A DNA stretch of 24,813 nucleotides from JBMNSK01 sp050945155 (lineage in GTDB: Bacteria; Actinomycetota; Coriobacteriia; Coriobacteriales; Eggerthellaceae): positions 1 to 24,813 of the forward strand of contig JBMNSK010000020.1 in the NCBI GenBank assembly GCA_050945155.1, written 5' to 3'. A program made the translations under genes and the position numbers. Shown here piece after piece: positions 1 through 7,977 of this stretch; within the stretch, counting starts at the first letter, position 1, and each line of letters opens with the position of its first letter. The notes below the pieces were generated by a model. That model did not search any database, was not told where the DNA came from, and worked only from the letters and a program-made list of their open reading frames with translations.

Positions 1-378
1 TCCGAAGCGCCCGGTTTCAACCGACCCAAGATCTTGGCGAGCTCGGTCGCAAAACTTTTCGTAGAGCTCTTCTGCCTTCTGTGGATTTCCAGCTTCGATA
101 AACGAAGGACGATTACCTTTTCTGCAGTTGGCATAGAGGGTGAATTGAGACACGATAAGGACTTCGCCCTGAATATCTGACAGGCTTAGATTGGTTTTGC
201 CCTCATCATCAGAAAAGATGCGCAGCTTATATATTTTCGACCACAGTTTTTCGATATCGGCTTCGCAGTCTTTTTCTCCAACGCCGACTAAGATAAGGTA
301 GCCGGAGCCTATGGCGCCAACTACCTTATCGTCGATGCTTACTTGAGCTTTTCTTACGCGCTGGACTACTGCCCGCAT
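1..378 (-). CDS. dtd: D-aminoacyl-tRNA deacylase, 3' end cut by window edge
   Basis: The enzyme hydrolyses D-amino acids, and misattached glycine, from tRNA, so it acts as a chiral proofreader in the cytoplasm. The 126 visible residues begin MRAVVQRV and contain the family motif SQFTLYAN followed by the KGNRPSF segment, both diagnostic of Dtd. The family is usually about 145 residues, so roughly the last 20, including the second active-site motif (GPVT type), lie beyond position 1. The start ATG (378-376) shares one base with the TAA stop of the upstream MoxR-type ATPase gene (TAATG), so the two are probably translationally coupled. It is the last visible gene of the minus-strand operon with the ATPase and the VWA-like protein. 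Identification is secure. The functional link to its partners is unclear. Confidence 0.95.
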   Translation of the reverse strand, partial: MRAVVQRVRKAQVSIDDKVVGAIGSGYLILVGVGEKDCEADIEKLWSKIYKLRIFSDDEGKTNLSLSDIQGEVLIVSQFTLYANCRKGNRPSFIEAGNPQKAEELYEKFCDRARQDLGSVETGRFG

Positions 379-1922
379 TATTCCTCCGTATCCAGGTTCA
401 GTTGCTTAATGCGGTTCGCCAAATCGCCACCGCGCTCATAGAACAAAAGCTCTTTATTGTGCTTGAAGTAGCTTTCCGACCCGTGGTCGTTTACGAACGC
501 CATGCCGTAACGGTTTGCCGTAATGTCGGTGACCAACAAGAGCATTTCTTGCCCGTCTCCAAAGGCACGCTCAACGAAGGAGAACGCGCGGTCTACCATG
601 AGGCTTGATTCGTTGACTTCACGTTCAAGCTCGTCTACAAGGTCTGAAAACTTCTCTTTGACGCGGCCGAAACTAATAGTGCCACTACCACCTGCTTCGC
701 GGTCGATATCATCGAAGAAGGTGAGTGCACGCTGGTAAGAAATACGCTTTTCGGTAGTTAGCAAGCCATTTTCTCGGTCAACGCGCATCTGGTGTTCAAT
801 GTCCATGGCAATGTCACGTGCAATCTCGAATACATTGGCAGCATCGAGCTCATCTGCTTGGGCACTGGCCGAGAGCTTTTGGACAATGCTATTGCGCATG
901 TCGGCAAGTTTTGTGTGCAAAAAGCCCAAGGCACGCTCATGCAGAACCGTGTCGCGCAGACCGTCGCAGAGCGCATCGGTGATAAGGCCCATGAGTGAAA
1001 TTCGCTCGTCAAAACCGGCAGCCTTTGCACGCTCGACAATGGCGGTATCATCTTCGCCCTTGAGAATGCTATCAATCTGATAGTCTGACCGGTATTTTTT
1101 GAAGAGGTCATAGTAGGCAGAAAAGCGGTGAGCAATATCGGGCACTTGAATATATTGCTCAATAAGATTGTCATCTACAGGAATATCAAGCTTCTCATAG
1201 AGCTTAATGATGGAGCTTAAGTCATCCCACCCACGTGCAGTTACGAAGTATGTACCATCCACCGTGGTCTCAATGTGGTAGAAGAAGTCATGCTCAATAT
1301 CAAGGTAGGTGATAATTGCCGGGTGCACGCCGGTATCTACGGCATAAACACGCCAAGCTCCAAAGTCAGGCTCAACATCGATACGCTTTAAGCGGTCCCA
1401 GGTTGCGATGTCAAAGTCGCGTGCCGTCTTGTTGTATTCCGTCGGGTTGCCAGCTGTGACCACTATCCATCCATCAGGAACCTTGTGGCGACCGAAAATT
1501 TTGTACTGCAAGAACTGAAGCATGGCAGGCGTCAGAGTTTCGGAGACGCAGTTAATCTCATCAAGGAAGAGAATGCCCTCCTTTTTCCCGGTTGCCTCCA
1601 TGGTTTCATAGACGCTTGCGATGATTTCGCTCATCGTATATTCGGACACATCATATTCTTCGCCCTGGAATTCACGCTTGGCAATAAAAGGAAGTCCGAG
1701 CGCACTCTGTCGCGTGTGGTGCGTCATCGAATAAGAAACAAAGCTTACGTCAAGTTCTTGAGCGATTTGCTCAATGATGGCGGTTTTTCCAATGCCAGGT
1801 GCTCCCAGCAAAAACACAGGACGCTGCTTGTGCGCTGGCAGTAAGTATTCGCCGTATTCATCCTTGGCGAAATAAGCCTTCATGGAACGTTTAATTTGGC
1901 GCTTGGCTTCACGAATATCCAC
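378..1922 (-). CDS. MoxR-type AAA+ ATPase
   Basis: A 514-residue cytoplasmic AAA+ ATPase of the MoxR/RavA kind. These usually work with a VWA-domain partner to remodel or activate other protein complexes. Walker A is GAPGIGKT at residues 40-47, Walker B is LFLDEIN at about 118-124, sensor 1 is the asparagine of TAGNP (about 159), and arginine-finger candidates lie at about 177-180 (DRLKR). The C-terminal half, about residues 250-514, is helical and I do not recognise a named domain in it. The start ATG is at 1922-1920, directly after the stop of the VWA-like gene, and the stop overlaps the dtd start. Pairing with a VWA protein is the classic MoxR arrangement (RavA-ViaA, NorQ-NorD). The client complex cannot be read from this window. 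Confidence 0.88.
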   Translation of the reverse strand: MDIREAKRQIKRSMKAYFAKDEYGEYLLPAHKQRPVFLLGAPGIGKTAIIEQIAQELDVSFVSYSMTHHTRQSALGLPFIAKREFQGEEYDVSEYTMSEIIASVYETMEATGKKEGILFLDEINCVSETLTPAMLQFLQYKIFGRHKVPDGWIVVTAGNPTEYNKTARDFDIATWDRLKRIDVEPDFGAWRVYAVDTGVHPAIITYLDIEHDFFYHIETTVDGTYFVTARGWDDLSSIIKLYEKLDIPVDDNLIEQYIQVPDIAHRFSAYYDLFKKYRSDYQIDSILKGEDDTAIVERAKAAGFDERISLMGLITDALCDGLRDTVLHERALGFLHTKLADMRNSIVQKLSASAQADELDAANVFEIARDIAMDIEHQMRVDRENGLLTTEKRISYQRALTFFDDIDREAGGSGTISFGRVKEKFSDLVDELEREVNESSLMVDRAFSFVERAFGDGQEMLLLVTDITANRYGMAFVNDHGSESYFKHNKELLFYERGGDLANRIKQLNLDTEE

Positions 1923-3446
1923 TTAATCCTCCTTCTGTACTAGCATGGTTTCCTCGAGCTGGATTTTAATAGCCCAGGTAGGGACCTGTGCTTTCTCGAT
2001 ACTGTCATTGACAAAGACAAAGGCTGTCCGATATGAAGGCATATGCTTTGGATAGGTTCCCTGGCCATCGGTGAAGTAGATAAGACCGGCTAAGTTGGGA
2101 AGTTTTCCTGCCTCCACCAATTCGTTGACATAGGTGAACACTGGACGAAAGTCTGTGCCACCGAGCCCCTTGATTTCAAGGTTTTCAAGATAGTCATCAA
2201 AGTCCTCGCGGCTGTGGATGGTAGCAACATCGGTTATGGCTGCATCGCACTGGATAATCAAAACATTCATATCGCTGAAAAAACTTGTTTCTTCTGCGAG
2301 GATGCTATAGGTTCGCTCAATAAACTTACGAACCAAACCGTCCTTTGTTGACGATGAGGTGTCGATAGCAATGACAAAGTCTCTAATGCGCCGTTCTTCG
2401 ACATACTCAAGCGGTTCAATGAGCGGGAGGTTTTCATAGAGGCGCAGACCATAGGTGTAGTAGATGTAATCGAATTCATCGGGGTTAATCCGGATATGCT
2501 CACCTTGGACTGCAAACTTATGGAGGAACTCACGATAGTCCTGCTTCTTGCGCGTAACCTCAGCAAGTCCCATAGTTAAGTTATCGCCCGAAACACCCCA
2601 CATCTTTGCATATGCATCAAGTTGAACACCCATTTCATAGGCGGCGTTTTTCCACTGTTCTTTGCTGCGGTCAAGGTCGATAGTGTTTGAGAATCGATTG
2701 CCCATGGCCTGATGCATGTTCTCAGGACTCTCTTTTTGCGTGATATCTTCATCGTCCATGCCTTGGGATGCGCTGTGCTCTTTTTTCTGTTGCTTGGCGT
2801 TTTCTGGAACATCGAGTTTTGTGCCTGAGTCAGCAGCTTTTGTGGCAGAAGACGATGCCTCTTCATTGCCTTCCTGTATGGTTCCCTCGCGTCCCGCATC
2901 CTGCGCTTGAGCGCGAGCAAAGACGTGCCAAGGACTGTGGTCATCTACCAGAAAAGGGGCATGAAGCGCCTCGATTTCTTCCTCATCAAGCTTGGAATTT
3001 AATAGCCAGCGATAAAGCTGCTCTGCCGTCATAGCTTTTTCGGGCAAATCGGCTGCCTTGCTAATCGCAGCCTGCGTTGCCTCTCGGGTAGCTTTGGTGG
3101 CAGGGAGTGCGAGTTCCGTAATAGTACGTTCAACCACAATATCGCATGCGGTGTCCCAGTACAGTTCGTTGACGTCTTCTCCGGGGTAGGTATGCAGAAA
3201 AACGTTGTGTAAAACCATGTGAAGCAAGTCACGTGCGACGGCTGCCTGCTCGTGTGAAAAAGTTCTAACGATAGTAAGCGGGTCGTACCGGATGTGTACA
3301 CCATCCGTTGCAAGGGTAGCTCCCTCTTGTGGCAAATAACTTAGTCGCGAAAATGCGGGACTCATAAAGCGCAGAGGTACGAGAATTTCGCTCTTAGAAA
3401 AATCAAGCGCTTCACGTGCGAGTCCGCGAAAATCCCTTTGTGTCAT
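1923..3446 (-). CDS. VWA-like protein with N-terminal metallopeptidase-like domain (DUF2201 type)
   Basis: A 507-residue cytoplasmic protein with three parts. Residues about 1-150 resemble the DUF2201 putative metallopeptidase domain, but the motif reads HMVLH (76-80) with a further His at 85, so the glutamate of HExxH is replaced by Met. Residues about 180-250 form a low-complexity acidic and Gln/Ser-rich linker. Residues about 355-500 are a von Willebrand A domain with an intact metal-ion site: DTSSS (362-366), Thr431 in GGTDF, and Asp460 in TDGQG. The start ATG at 3446 has a GGAAGG ribosome site about 6 bases upstream and a promoter at 3484-3511. The gene abuts the MoxR-type ATPase, so the two probably form an ATPase/VWA chaperone pair. 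The metallopeptidase resemblance is remembered family knowledge, not searched. Confidence 0.82.
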   Translation of the reverse strand: MTQRDFRGLAREALDFSKSEILVPLRFMSPAFSRLSYLPQEGATLATDGVHIRYDPLTIVRTFSHEQAAVARDLLHMVLHNVFLHTYPGEDVNELYWDTACDIVVERTITELALPATKATREATQAAISKAADLPEKAMTAEQLYRWLLNSKLDEEEIEALHAPFLVDDHSPWHVFARAQAQDAGREGTIQEGNEEASSSATKAADSGTKLDVPENAKQQKKEHSASQGMDDEDITQKESPENMHQAMGNRFSNTIDLDRSKEQWKNAAYEMGVQLDAYAKMWGVSGDNLTMGLAEVTRKKQDYREFLHKFAVQGEHIRINPDEFDYIYYTYGLRLYENLPLIEPLEYVEERRIRDFVIAIDTSSSTKDGLVRKFIERTYSILAEETSFFSDMNVLIIQCDAAITDVATIHSREDFDDYLENLEIKGLGGTDFRPVFTYVNELVEAGKLPNLAGLIYFTDGQGTYPKHMPSYRTAFVFVNDSIEKAQVPTWAIKIQLEETMLVQKED

Positions 3447-3483
3447 ACACCTTCCTTATTTGTTTTTCTAGCATCTAGCCCGT

Positions 3484-3511
3484 ACTATATCATTTTGAAA
3501 TGGCGTTGCAA
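3484..3511 (-). promoter_or_regulatory. Sigma-70-like promoter for the VWA/MoxR/dtd operon
   Basis: Read on the minus strand, a -35 box TTGCAA (3511-3506) is followed by 16 bases and a -10 box TATAGT (3489-3484), placing the start of transcription near 3476, about 30 bases before the VWA-like start codon. A weaker plus-strand promoter may overlap it (TTGAAA at 3495-3500, 17 bases, TAGAGC at 3518-3523) for the divergent LRR gene. The divergent promoters would occupy the same face of about 120 bases, which could couple their expression. Confidence 0.55.
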
Positions 3512-3565
3512 TATGGCTAGAGCACCGAGAAAAAAGTCTCTGCCGAGATGGAGGAATGAAGTCCT

Positions 3566-5587
3566 ATGACCTTTGATTCGCTCGTATTTCAAGATGCTGA
3601 AACTTCGCTCGATGACCTTCTTAAAACCTATACTTCCACGCCCATTTCAATTCATGCACGTGATGTGTATTTAGCTGATCCGGCGGTGGCGCGTGAGGGA
3701 GAGGTATGGTCTCCTCAACTGCCGCAGTATGAGCAGTGGAGTAATGCGCGTCGCGTTGACGACGATACATCCTCAGACCTCTTGGTAGCTGGAGCGCGCA
3801 CGATGGGGATGGACGAAGACTTTTACGAAAATATGGTTCGCCGTGCGGAAGAGAAAGGCATGCACTCCGCACAGATTGAGGGCGAGCGTGTGTTTAGGGC
3901 GAGGCAAGGTGGCCTTGACGGAAAGGGCGCGGTCATCGGAGTTCGTCCGGATGGCGACTCGTATACCATTGCGGCTGTCGACATCAGTGCCTATGCTGCT
4001 CAGACCGGGCAAGATACCGACCTAATCGTTGTATTGCCGTCAGATATTGATGGCGTGCCAATCCGCCGTATTGCGTCCGAGGCGTTTGCTCGCCGCCATG
4101 CCTGGGGAGTCGGTGTCCGCCTTCTTGTTGTTCCTGATTCTATTGAAGTTATCGGAGCTGAAGCGTTTTCGGTTCTCTCCGTTCGCACGATATGGCTCGG
4201 TAAGGGTGTCAAGGAACTCGGGTCTCAAGAATACGACATGGCCAATGTTCGCCCGCGTGTTGCGAGTAGGAAATACCTGGTCGATGAAGGGAATACTCGG
4301 TATCTTTCGCTTGATGGTGATTTGCTTACGAAAGACTCGACTCAGCTCTTGTTTTTCGCGCCACCTTATAAGGCGCGCGTTCGTATCCCTCATGGAGTTA
4401 ATAGAGTAAGCTCGTGGGCTCTTGCGCGGGGCTGTGCGGCACCTTCGGTTGCGGAGTGTCCATCTGAGCTAGACCATGTCGACAGTAACGCCTGGCCTGA
4501 TACGGTGTGGACCTGCGTCATTGGTTCACGCGTTCATCGCGAATTGGTGGCACGTGGTATCCGAACTGCAACTCCACAATTGGTTGCCTATGAGGGATGC
4601 TGGTATGACTTTGATGAAGTTGGAGCTGTTCTTATTGCCGGACCGTTAGGTCCTGAAACTGCTTCATCCCGCTTTGCTGATTCAGTGGCGCAGCGCTATG
4701 CCGACAAAGTTGCGGGTGATAAAGACGCTGTGCGGGTCTCGACGGGAAAGTTACGCAATATTGCTGCGGCGACCGTTGATGATGAAGACGTACTTGCGCT
4801 TCCTGCGACGGTAGAAGGAAAGCCACTCGTTCGTATTGCTGCGCGTGCACTGCCGTACACGCCCCCGGTCTTAACCATCCCTGCGTCCGTACGTGTCATA
4901 GAGCGCGATAATACCTGCCGTGGGTTGAAGCGTTTGGTTTTAACTCCGGGGATTAAGTTTATTGGCGCTTATTGCTTTCAGTCTCGTGCACTTGAAGGAA
5001 TTACGGTCTTACCTAAAAGCCTTGAATATATCGGGGCAGAATGTTTTCAATACTCTATCTGCCGCCTTGACCACATCGGGCTTGTGGTCAATGTGCCTGC
5101 CGACCCGCGTCTTGACTTTTTTATAGGAGAAAATGACCGGGGTATGGTTGGTCAGGTAAAGGCTACCCGGCTTGCCATCATGCTTGAAACGACGGACGAA
5201 GTGAATTGTCGCCCACCTGAAGGCATTCCAGCTGATTTGAACGCATATGATGAGCTTCTTATTTCGGGAAAGCGACTACTTGATAGGCTTGGTGCGATAT
5301 TGTTCAGGCTGATGTCTGATTACGGAATGACCGACCGCAATCGCAAACGGTTAGTGGAAGCCTTGCGCGAATTTGGCACCGAAGCACTCCAACGCGTGGC
5401 ACTTGAAGGAAACCGAGACATGGTTGCGGCGCTCGTGAAATCAGGCTTTATCAACGATGAGAATTTTGACGAGCAAATTGAACTTTTGCGTTTGAGCAAC
5501 AGAACTGACTGTGTGATGTACCTCATGGAGCAAAGAAACAAAGAAAAAGGTGCTCGCCAATCAATTCACGATAAATTTGCGCTCTAG
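3566..5587 (+). CDS. Cytoplasmic BspA-type leucine-rich-repeat protein with helical C-terminus
   Basis: A 673-residue protein of unknown function. It has no signal peptide or membrane segment, so it should be cytoplasmic, unlike the better known secreted BspA-type LRR proteins. Two LRR blocks are visible: residues about 155-285 (units such as LPSDIDGVPIRRIASEAF and VPDSIEVIGAEAF) and about 405-500 (LPATVEGKPLVRIAARAL, LPKSLEYIGAECF). They are separated by about 120 residues without clear repeats. The C-terminus, about 560-673, is helical and has ankyrin-like units (EALQRVALEGNRDMVAALVKSG). The ATG at 3566 is preceded by GGAGGA at 3550-3555, 10 bases away. It is divergent from the VWA/MoxR operon, with only about 120 bases between the two starts. 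The repeats suggest protein binding. Any role with the ATPase pair is inference. Confidence 0.75.
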   Translation: MTFDSLVFQDAETSLDDLLKTYTSTPISIHARDVYLADPAVAREGEVWSPQLPQYEQWSNARRVDDDTSSDLLVAGARTMGMDEDFYENMVRRAEEKGMHSAQIEGERVFRARQGGLDGKGAVIGVRPDGDSYTIAAVDISAYAAQTGQDTDLIVVLPSDIDGVPIRRIASEAFARRHAWGVGVRLLVVPDSIEVIGAEAFSVLSVRTIWLGKGVKELGSQEYDMANVRPRVASRKYLVDEGNTRYLSLDGDLLTKDSTQLLFFAPPYKARVRIPHGVNRVSSWALARGCAAPSVAECPSELDHVDSNAWPDTVWTCVIGSRVHRELVARGIRTATPQLVAYEGCWYDFDEVGAVLIAGPLGPETASSRFADSVAQRYADKVAGDKDAVRVSTGKLRNIAAATVDDEDVLALPATVEGKPLVRIAARALPYTPPVLTIPASVRVIERDNTCRGLKRLVLTPGIKFIGAYCFQSRALEGITVLPKSLEYIGAECFQYSICRLDHIGLVVNVPADPRLDFFIGENDRGMVGQVKATRLAIMLETTDEVNCRPPEGIPADLNAYDELLISGKRLLDRLGAILFRLMSDYGMTDRNRKRLVEALREFGTEALQRVALEGNRDMVAALVKSGFINDENFDEQIELLRLSNRTDCVMYLMEQRNKEKGARQSIHDKFAL

Positions 5588-5770
5588 TGCGGTTGCCCTG
5601 CCGTGCTATCCGTGGGCGCGAGATTGAGGTTTTATAAAAACGCGGATGAGGGCATGCAGCATTACTTGTTGCGGTGCTACTTTCCTGCTTGGTTTTTGCT
5701 AGAACTTTGTAAGAAAATTACCGCTTTTTTGTCCGAGGCTTCGAGGCTAAAAGTGGCTCAAAGAGATTGG

Positions 5771-5776
5771 TATACT
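5771..5776 (+). promoter_or_regulatory. Possible -10 box for recN
   Basis: TATACT lies 41 bases before the recN start. The -35 position (about 5748-5753) matches poorly, so the promoter is only tentative. The remaining 230 bases between the LRR gene and recN hold no gene I can support. A short A/T palindrome near 5630 (GTTTTATAAAAAC) may help terminate the LRR transcript but has no clear T-run. Confidence 0.3.
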
Positions 5777-5817
5777 TAAACCCCATATTTGTTGGGTAAG
5801 GACACCGAGGAGAGGCC

Positions 5818-7452
5818 ATGATAGATGAGATTCAGGTAGAGAATCTGGCGCTTATTAAGCACGCCGTTCTCGAGCCATCTTCGCATCTTACGGTCTTAAC
5901 CGGTGAAACGGGAGCTGGAAAAACTGCTCTCCTTGCCGCGCTGAAACTTTTGATGGGAGCCCGTGCCGATAAAACTATGGTTCGAGATGGGGCGTCTTCT
6001 CTTGAGGCTGCCGGTCGTTTTTTCTTTCAAGATGAAAGCTCTGAAGAAGATCGTGAAGTGGTTGTCCACCGTAGTTTAAGTGCTGAGGGACGCTCCCGCG
6101 CTTCAATCAACGGGTCTATGGCAAGCATCTCTGAACTAAGTGAGGTAATTGGCCCCGAAATCGATTTGTGTAGCCAATTTGAGCACCAAGAACTCACGCG
6201 TCCGGCTTCGCACGTAAGGATGCTCGATACCTGGGTTGGCCCTGATGCCACAAAGGCACTTAAGACCTACCAGGCTGCTTTAGACCAAGCAAAAGAAACG
6301 CGCGCTGCGCTTGAGCACATCAAAGAAGTACAGGCGGCAACAGACGCGAGAATTCAAGATGCCCGCTTTGTTCTTGAGCAGATAGACAAAGTTAATCCGC
6401 AGGAAGGCGAGCTTGATGCCATAAAGCAACGGTTAAACCGGGCGGAGCATGCTGAGTCCCTTGCCAGGGCCGCAGATGAAGCCTATGAAATCTTGGCCAA
6501 AGAAGAAGGCATGCTCGATAGCTTTTATCAGCTGCGGTCAAATCTTGAGACCATTGCTGGGTTTGATTCTGGCTTAGATACAACGCTTGAAAGTCTCGAA
6601 AATGCTGGCTTTACCCTTGAAGACCTCGCACATCAGATGAGGTCTTACCGTGATCAAATTGACTTTGATCCGGAATCACTCGCACAGGACCAAGAACGCC
6701 TTTCCGAGCTTCAGGGGTTGTTGCGTCACTATGGTCCTACGATGGATGAAGTGTTTAAGCACTATGAAGAGGCTGCCGAGATAGTTGCACTCGTTGATGA
6801 TGCCGCAGAAAAAATTGCAGAGGCGACTTGCGCCGTTGAGAAAGCGGAACAAGAGCTTCTTGCGGCAGCTGATGAGCTTGATAAGGTTCGCCAAGAAGGG
6901 GGCCCTCAGTTCACTGAGGAAGTAAGCAAGCAGATGCAGGTTCTAGAAATGGGTTCTGCTGAGCTTGTCTGTCATTTTTCGCGGCTTGACCGAGAAGCTT
7001 GGACACATAATGGTCCGTCAAGTTTGGAATTCCTTTATAGACCAGCCAAAGGCATGCAGGCCCGTCCGCTCGCACGTATCGCCTCCGGTGGTGAGATGAG
7101 CCGCGTCATGCTTGCAATCAAGGTGGTTTTAGGTAAAGCAGACTATGTTGAGACTTTAGTCTTTGACGAAATCGATACAGGGGTAGGGGGCAGCGTTGCC
7201 CTTGCCCTGGCAGATTTGCTTGCGCGTCTTGCTGAAACACACCAAGTTATTGTCGTTACCCACCTCGCGCAAGTGGCCGTTCGTGCCGATACGCATTACC
7301 TCGTGAGTCGAAACCAAGATGAGGTACCAGAAACGCAACTCAATAAGATTTCAGGTGCTGACCGCGTAAATGAAATTGCTCGTATGCTTTCCGGAGATGA
7401 GTCCGATCTTGCCCGTGCTCACGCACGGGAAATGCTTGGCTATACAGACTAA
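5818..7452 (+). CDS. recN: DNA repair protein RecN (SMC-like ATPase)
   Basis: RecN is an SMC-family ATPase that gathers DNA ends and supports RecA-dependent double-strand-break repair. At 544 residues it has the usual length. Walker A is GETGAGKT at residues 29-36, right after the typical N-terminus (MIDEIQVENLALIKHAVLEP). A coiled-coil region runs from about 155 to 370. The ABC signature ASGGEMSR is at about 422-429, and Walker B is LVFDEID (447-453, D450/E451) followed by TGVGG. A late THLAQVAV segment is also typical. The ATG at 5818 is preceded by a GAGGAGA ribosome site. It stands alone, 230 bases after the LRR gene and followed by a weak terminator and the pheS leader. Confidence 0.96.
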   Translation: MIDEIQVENLALIKHAVLEPSSHLTVLTGETGAGKTALLAALKLLMGARADKTMVRDGASSLEAAGRFFFQDESSEEDREVVVHRSLSAEGRSRASINGSMASISELSEVIGPEIDLCSQFEHQELTRPASHVRMLDTWVGPDATKALKTYQAALDQAKETRAALEHIKEVQAATDARIQDARFVLEQIDKVNPQEGELDAIKQRLNRAEHAESLARAADEAYEILAKEEGMLDSFYQLRSNLETIAGFDSGLDTTLESLENAGFTLEDLAHQMRSYRDQIDFDPESLAQDQERLSELQGLLRHYGPTMDEVFKHYEEAAEIVALVDDAAEKIAEATCAVEKAEQELLAAADELDKVRQEGGPQFTEEVSKQMQVLEMGSAELVCHFSRLDREAWTHNGPSSLEFLYRPAKGMQARPLARIASGGEMSRVMLAIKVVLGKADYVETLVFDEIDTGVGGSVALALADLLARLAETHQVIVVTHLAQVAVRADTHYLVSRNQDEVPETQLNKISGADRVNEIARMLSGDESDLARAHAREMLGYTD

Positions 7453-7493
7453 GTAAAACTACCTCCTCAGTAAGAACCTACGGTCTCTGCTCT

Positions 7494-7510
7494 GCGAGAA
7501 TCTCGCTTTT
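7494..7510 (+). terminator. Weak intrinsic terminator after recN
   Basis: A GCGAG/CTCGC hairpin (7494-7498 with 7502-7506, three-base loop) is followed by TTTT. The stem is only 5 bp, so efficiency is doubtful, but its position 40 bases after the recN stop fits. Confidence 0.4.
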
Positions 7511-7620
7511 CATTACCGAGAAGATAGTTGGCAGGGTAGAGGTCGGCATGGTTTGTGCCCCCTGTGAATACCCACGAATAAGGAAATGCCCTTCGAGGCA
7601 CTTTGCGTTATACTTACTGC

Positions 7621-7959
7621 CGAGCTTTGACGAAGACAGTGTAAGCACAAATCCTTCTCCAGAGACGGACTTCCATAGAGGCTGAAAGAATCCGGTCGGT
7701 GGTGCTTATAATTCCCTTCTGAGCTGCGCGTTGAACACGGATGCGGGAACTTCCGCAAGACGAAAAGTAAACGAGCCGGTCCTCTCCGAAACAGAGTAAT
7801 GAGAGGGCGTCTTGGATAAGATTTCGCACTAGGCATGCAGGCGAACTGCAGAGCAGGTGCGCAAAACCAGAGGCGCCAAACAAGGTGGTACCGCGAGAGT
7901 CTTCTTTCGTCCTTGTCGCAAGCAATGTTGTTTGCAGGGTTGAAAGAGGGCTCTTTTTT
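7621..7959 (+). promoter_or_regulatory. T-box leader of pheST, Phe specifier TTC
   Basis: This leader senses uncharged tRNA-Phe and lets transcription continue into pheST. The T-box sequence AAGGTGGTACCGCG is at 7882-7895, with TGGT (7886-7889) able to pair with ACCA of the tRNA end. Stem I can be drawn: AGCT (7623-7626) with AGCT (7722-7725), then a kink-turn-like loop, GAAG (7632-7635) with CTTC (7716-7719), then AAGCAC (7643-7648) with GTGCTT (7702-7707). The loop between the last two helices holds TTC at 7712-7714 on its 3' side, the expected specifier position. A middle stem, AAGACG/CGTCTT (7757-7762, 7808-7813), encloses CCTCTC/GAGAGG. The antiterminator pairs AAGG (7882-7885) with CCTT (7911-7914) and CGAGAG with CTTTCG (7894-7899, 7904-7909). 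A TATACT -10 candidate is at 7609-7614 with no clear -35. Bases 7511-7608 show nothing else convincing. Confidence 0.92.
7896..7959 (+). terminator. T-box-controlled terminator before pheS
   Basis: A 13-bp stem with two G-T wobbles (7896-7908 with 7942-7954) is followed by a run of six T ending at 7959. Its 5' arm overlaps the antiterminator (7882-7914), so the two structures exclude each other, which is the standard T-box switch. It lies 19 bases before the pheS start codon. Confidence 0.9.
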
Positions 7960-7977
7960 ATTGAGAAAGGATTTTGC

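Noticed and set aside
5588..5817. Small gene between the LRR gene and recN
   Set aside because: No start with a ribosome site opens a frame of useful length.
7885..7977. N-terminal extension of pheS from 7885
   Set aside because: This stretch is the T-box and terminator; the conserved PheS N-terminus starts at 7978.
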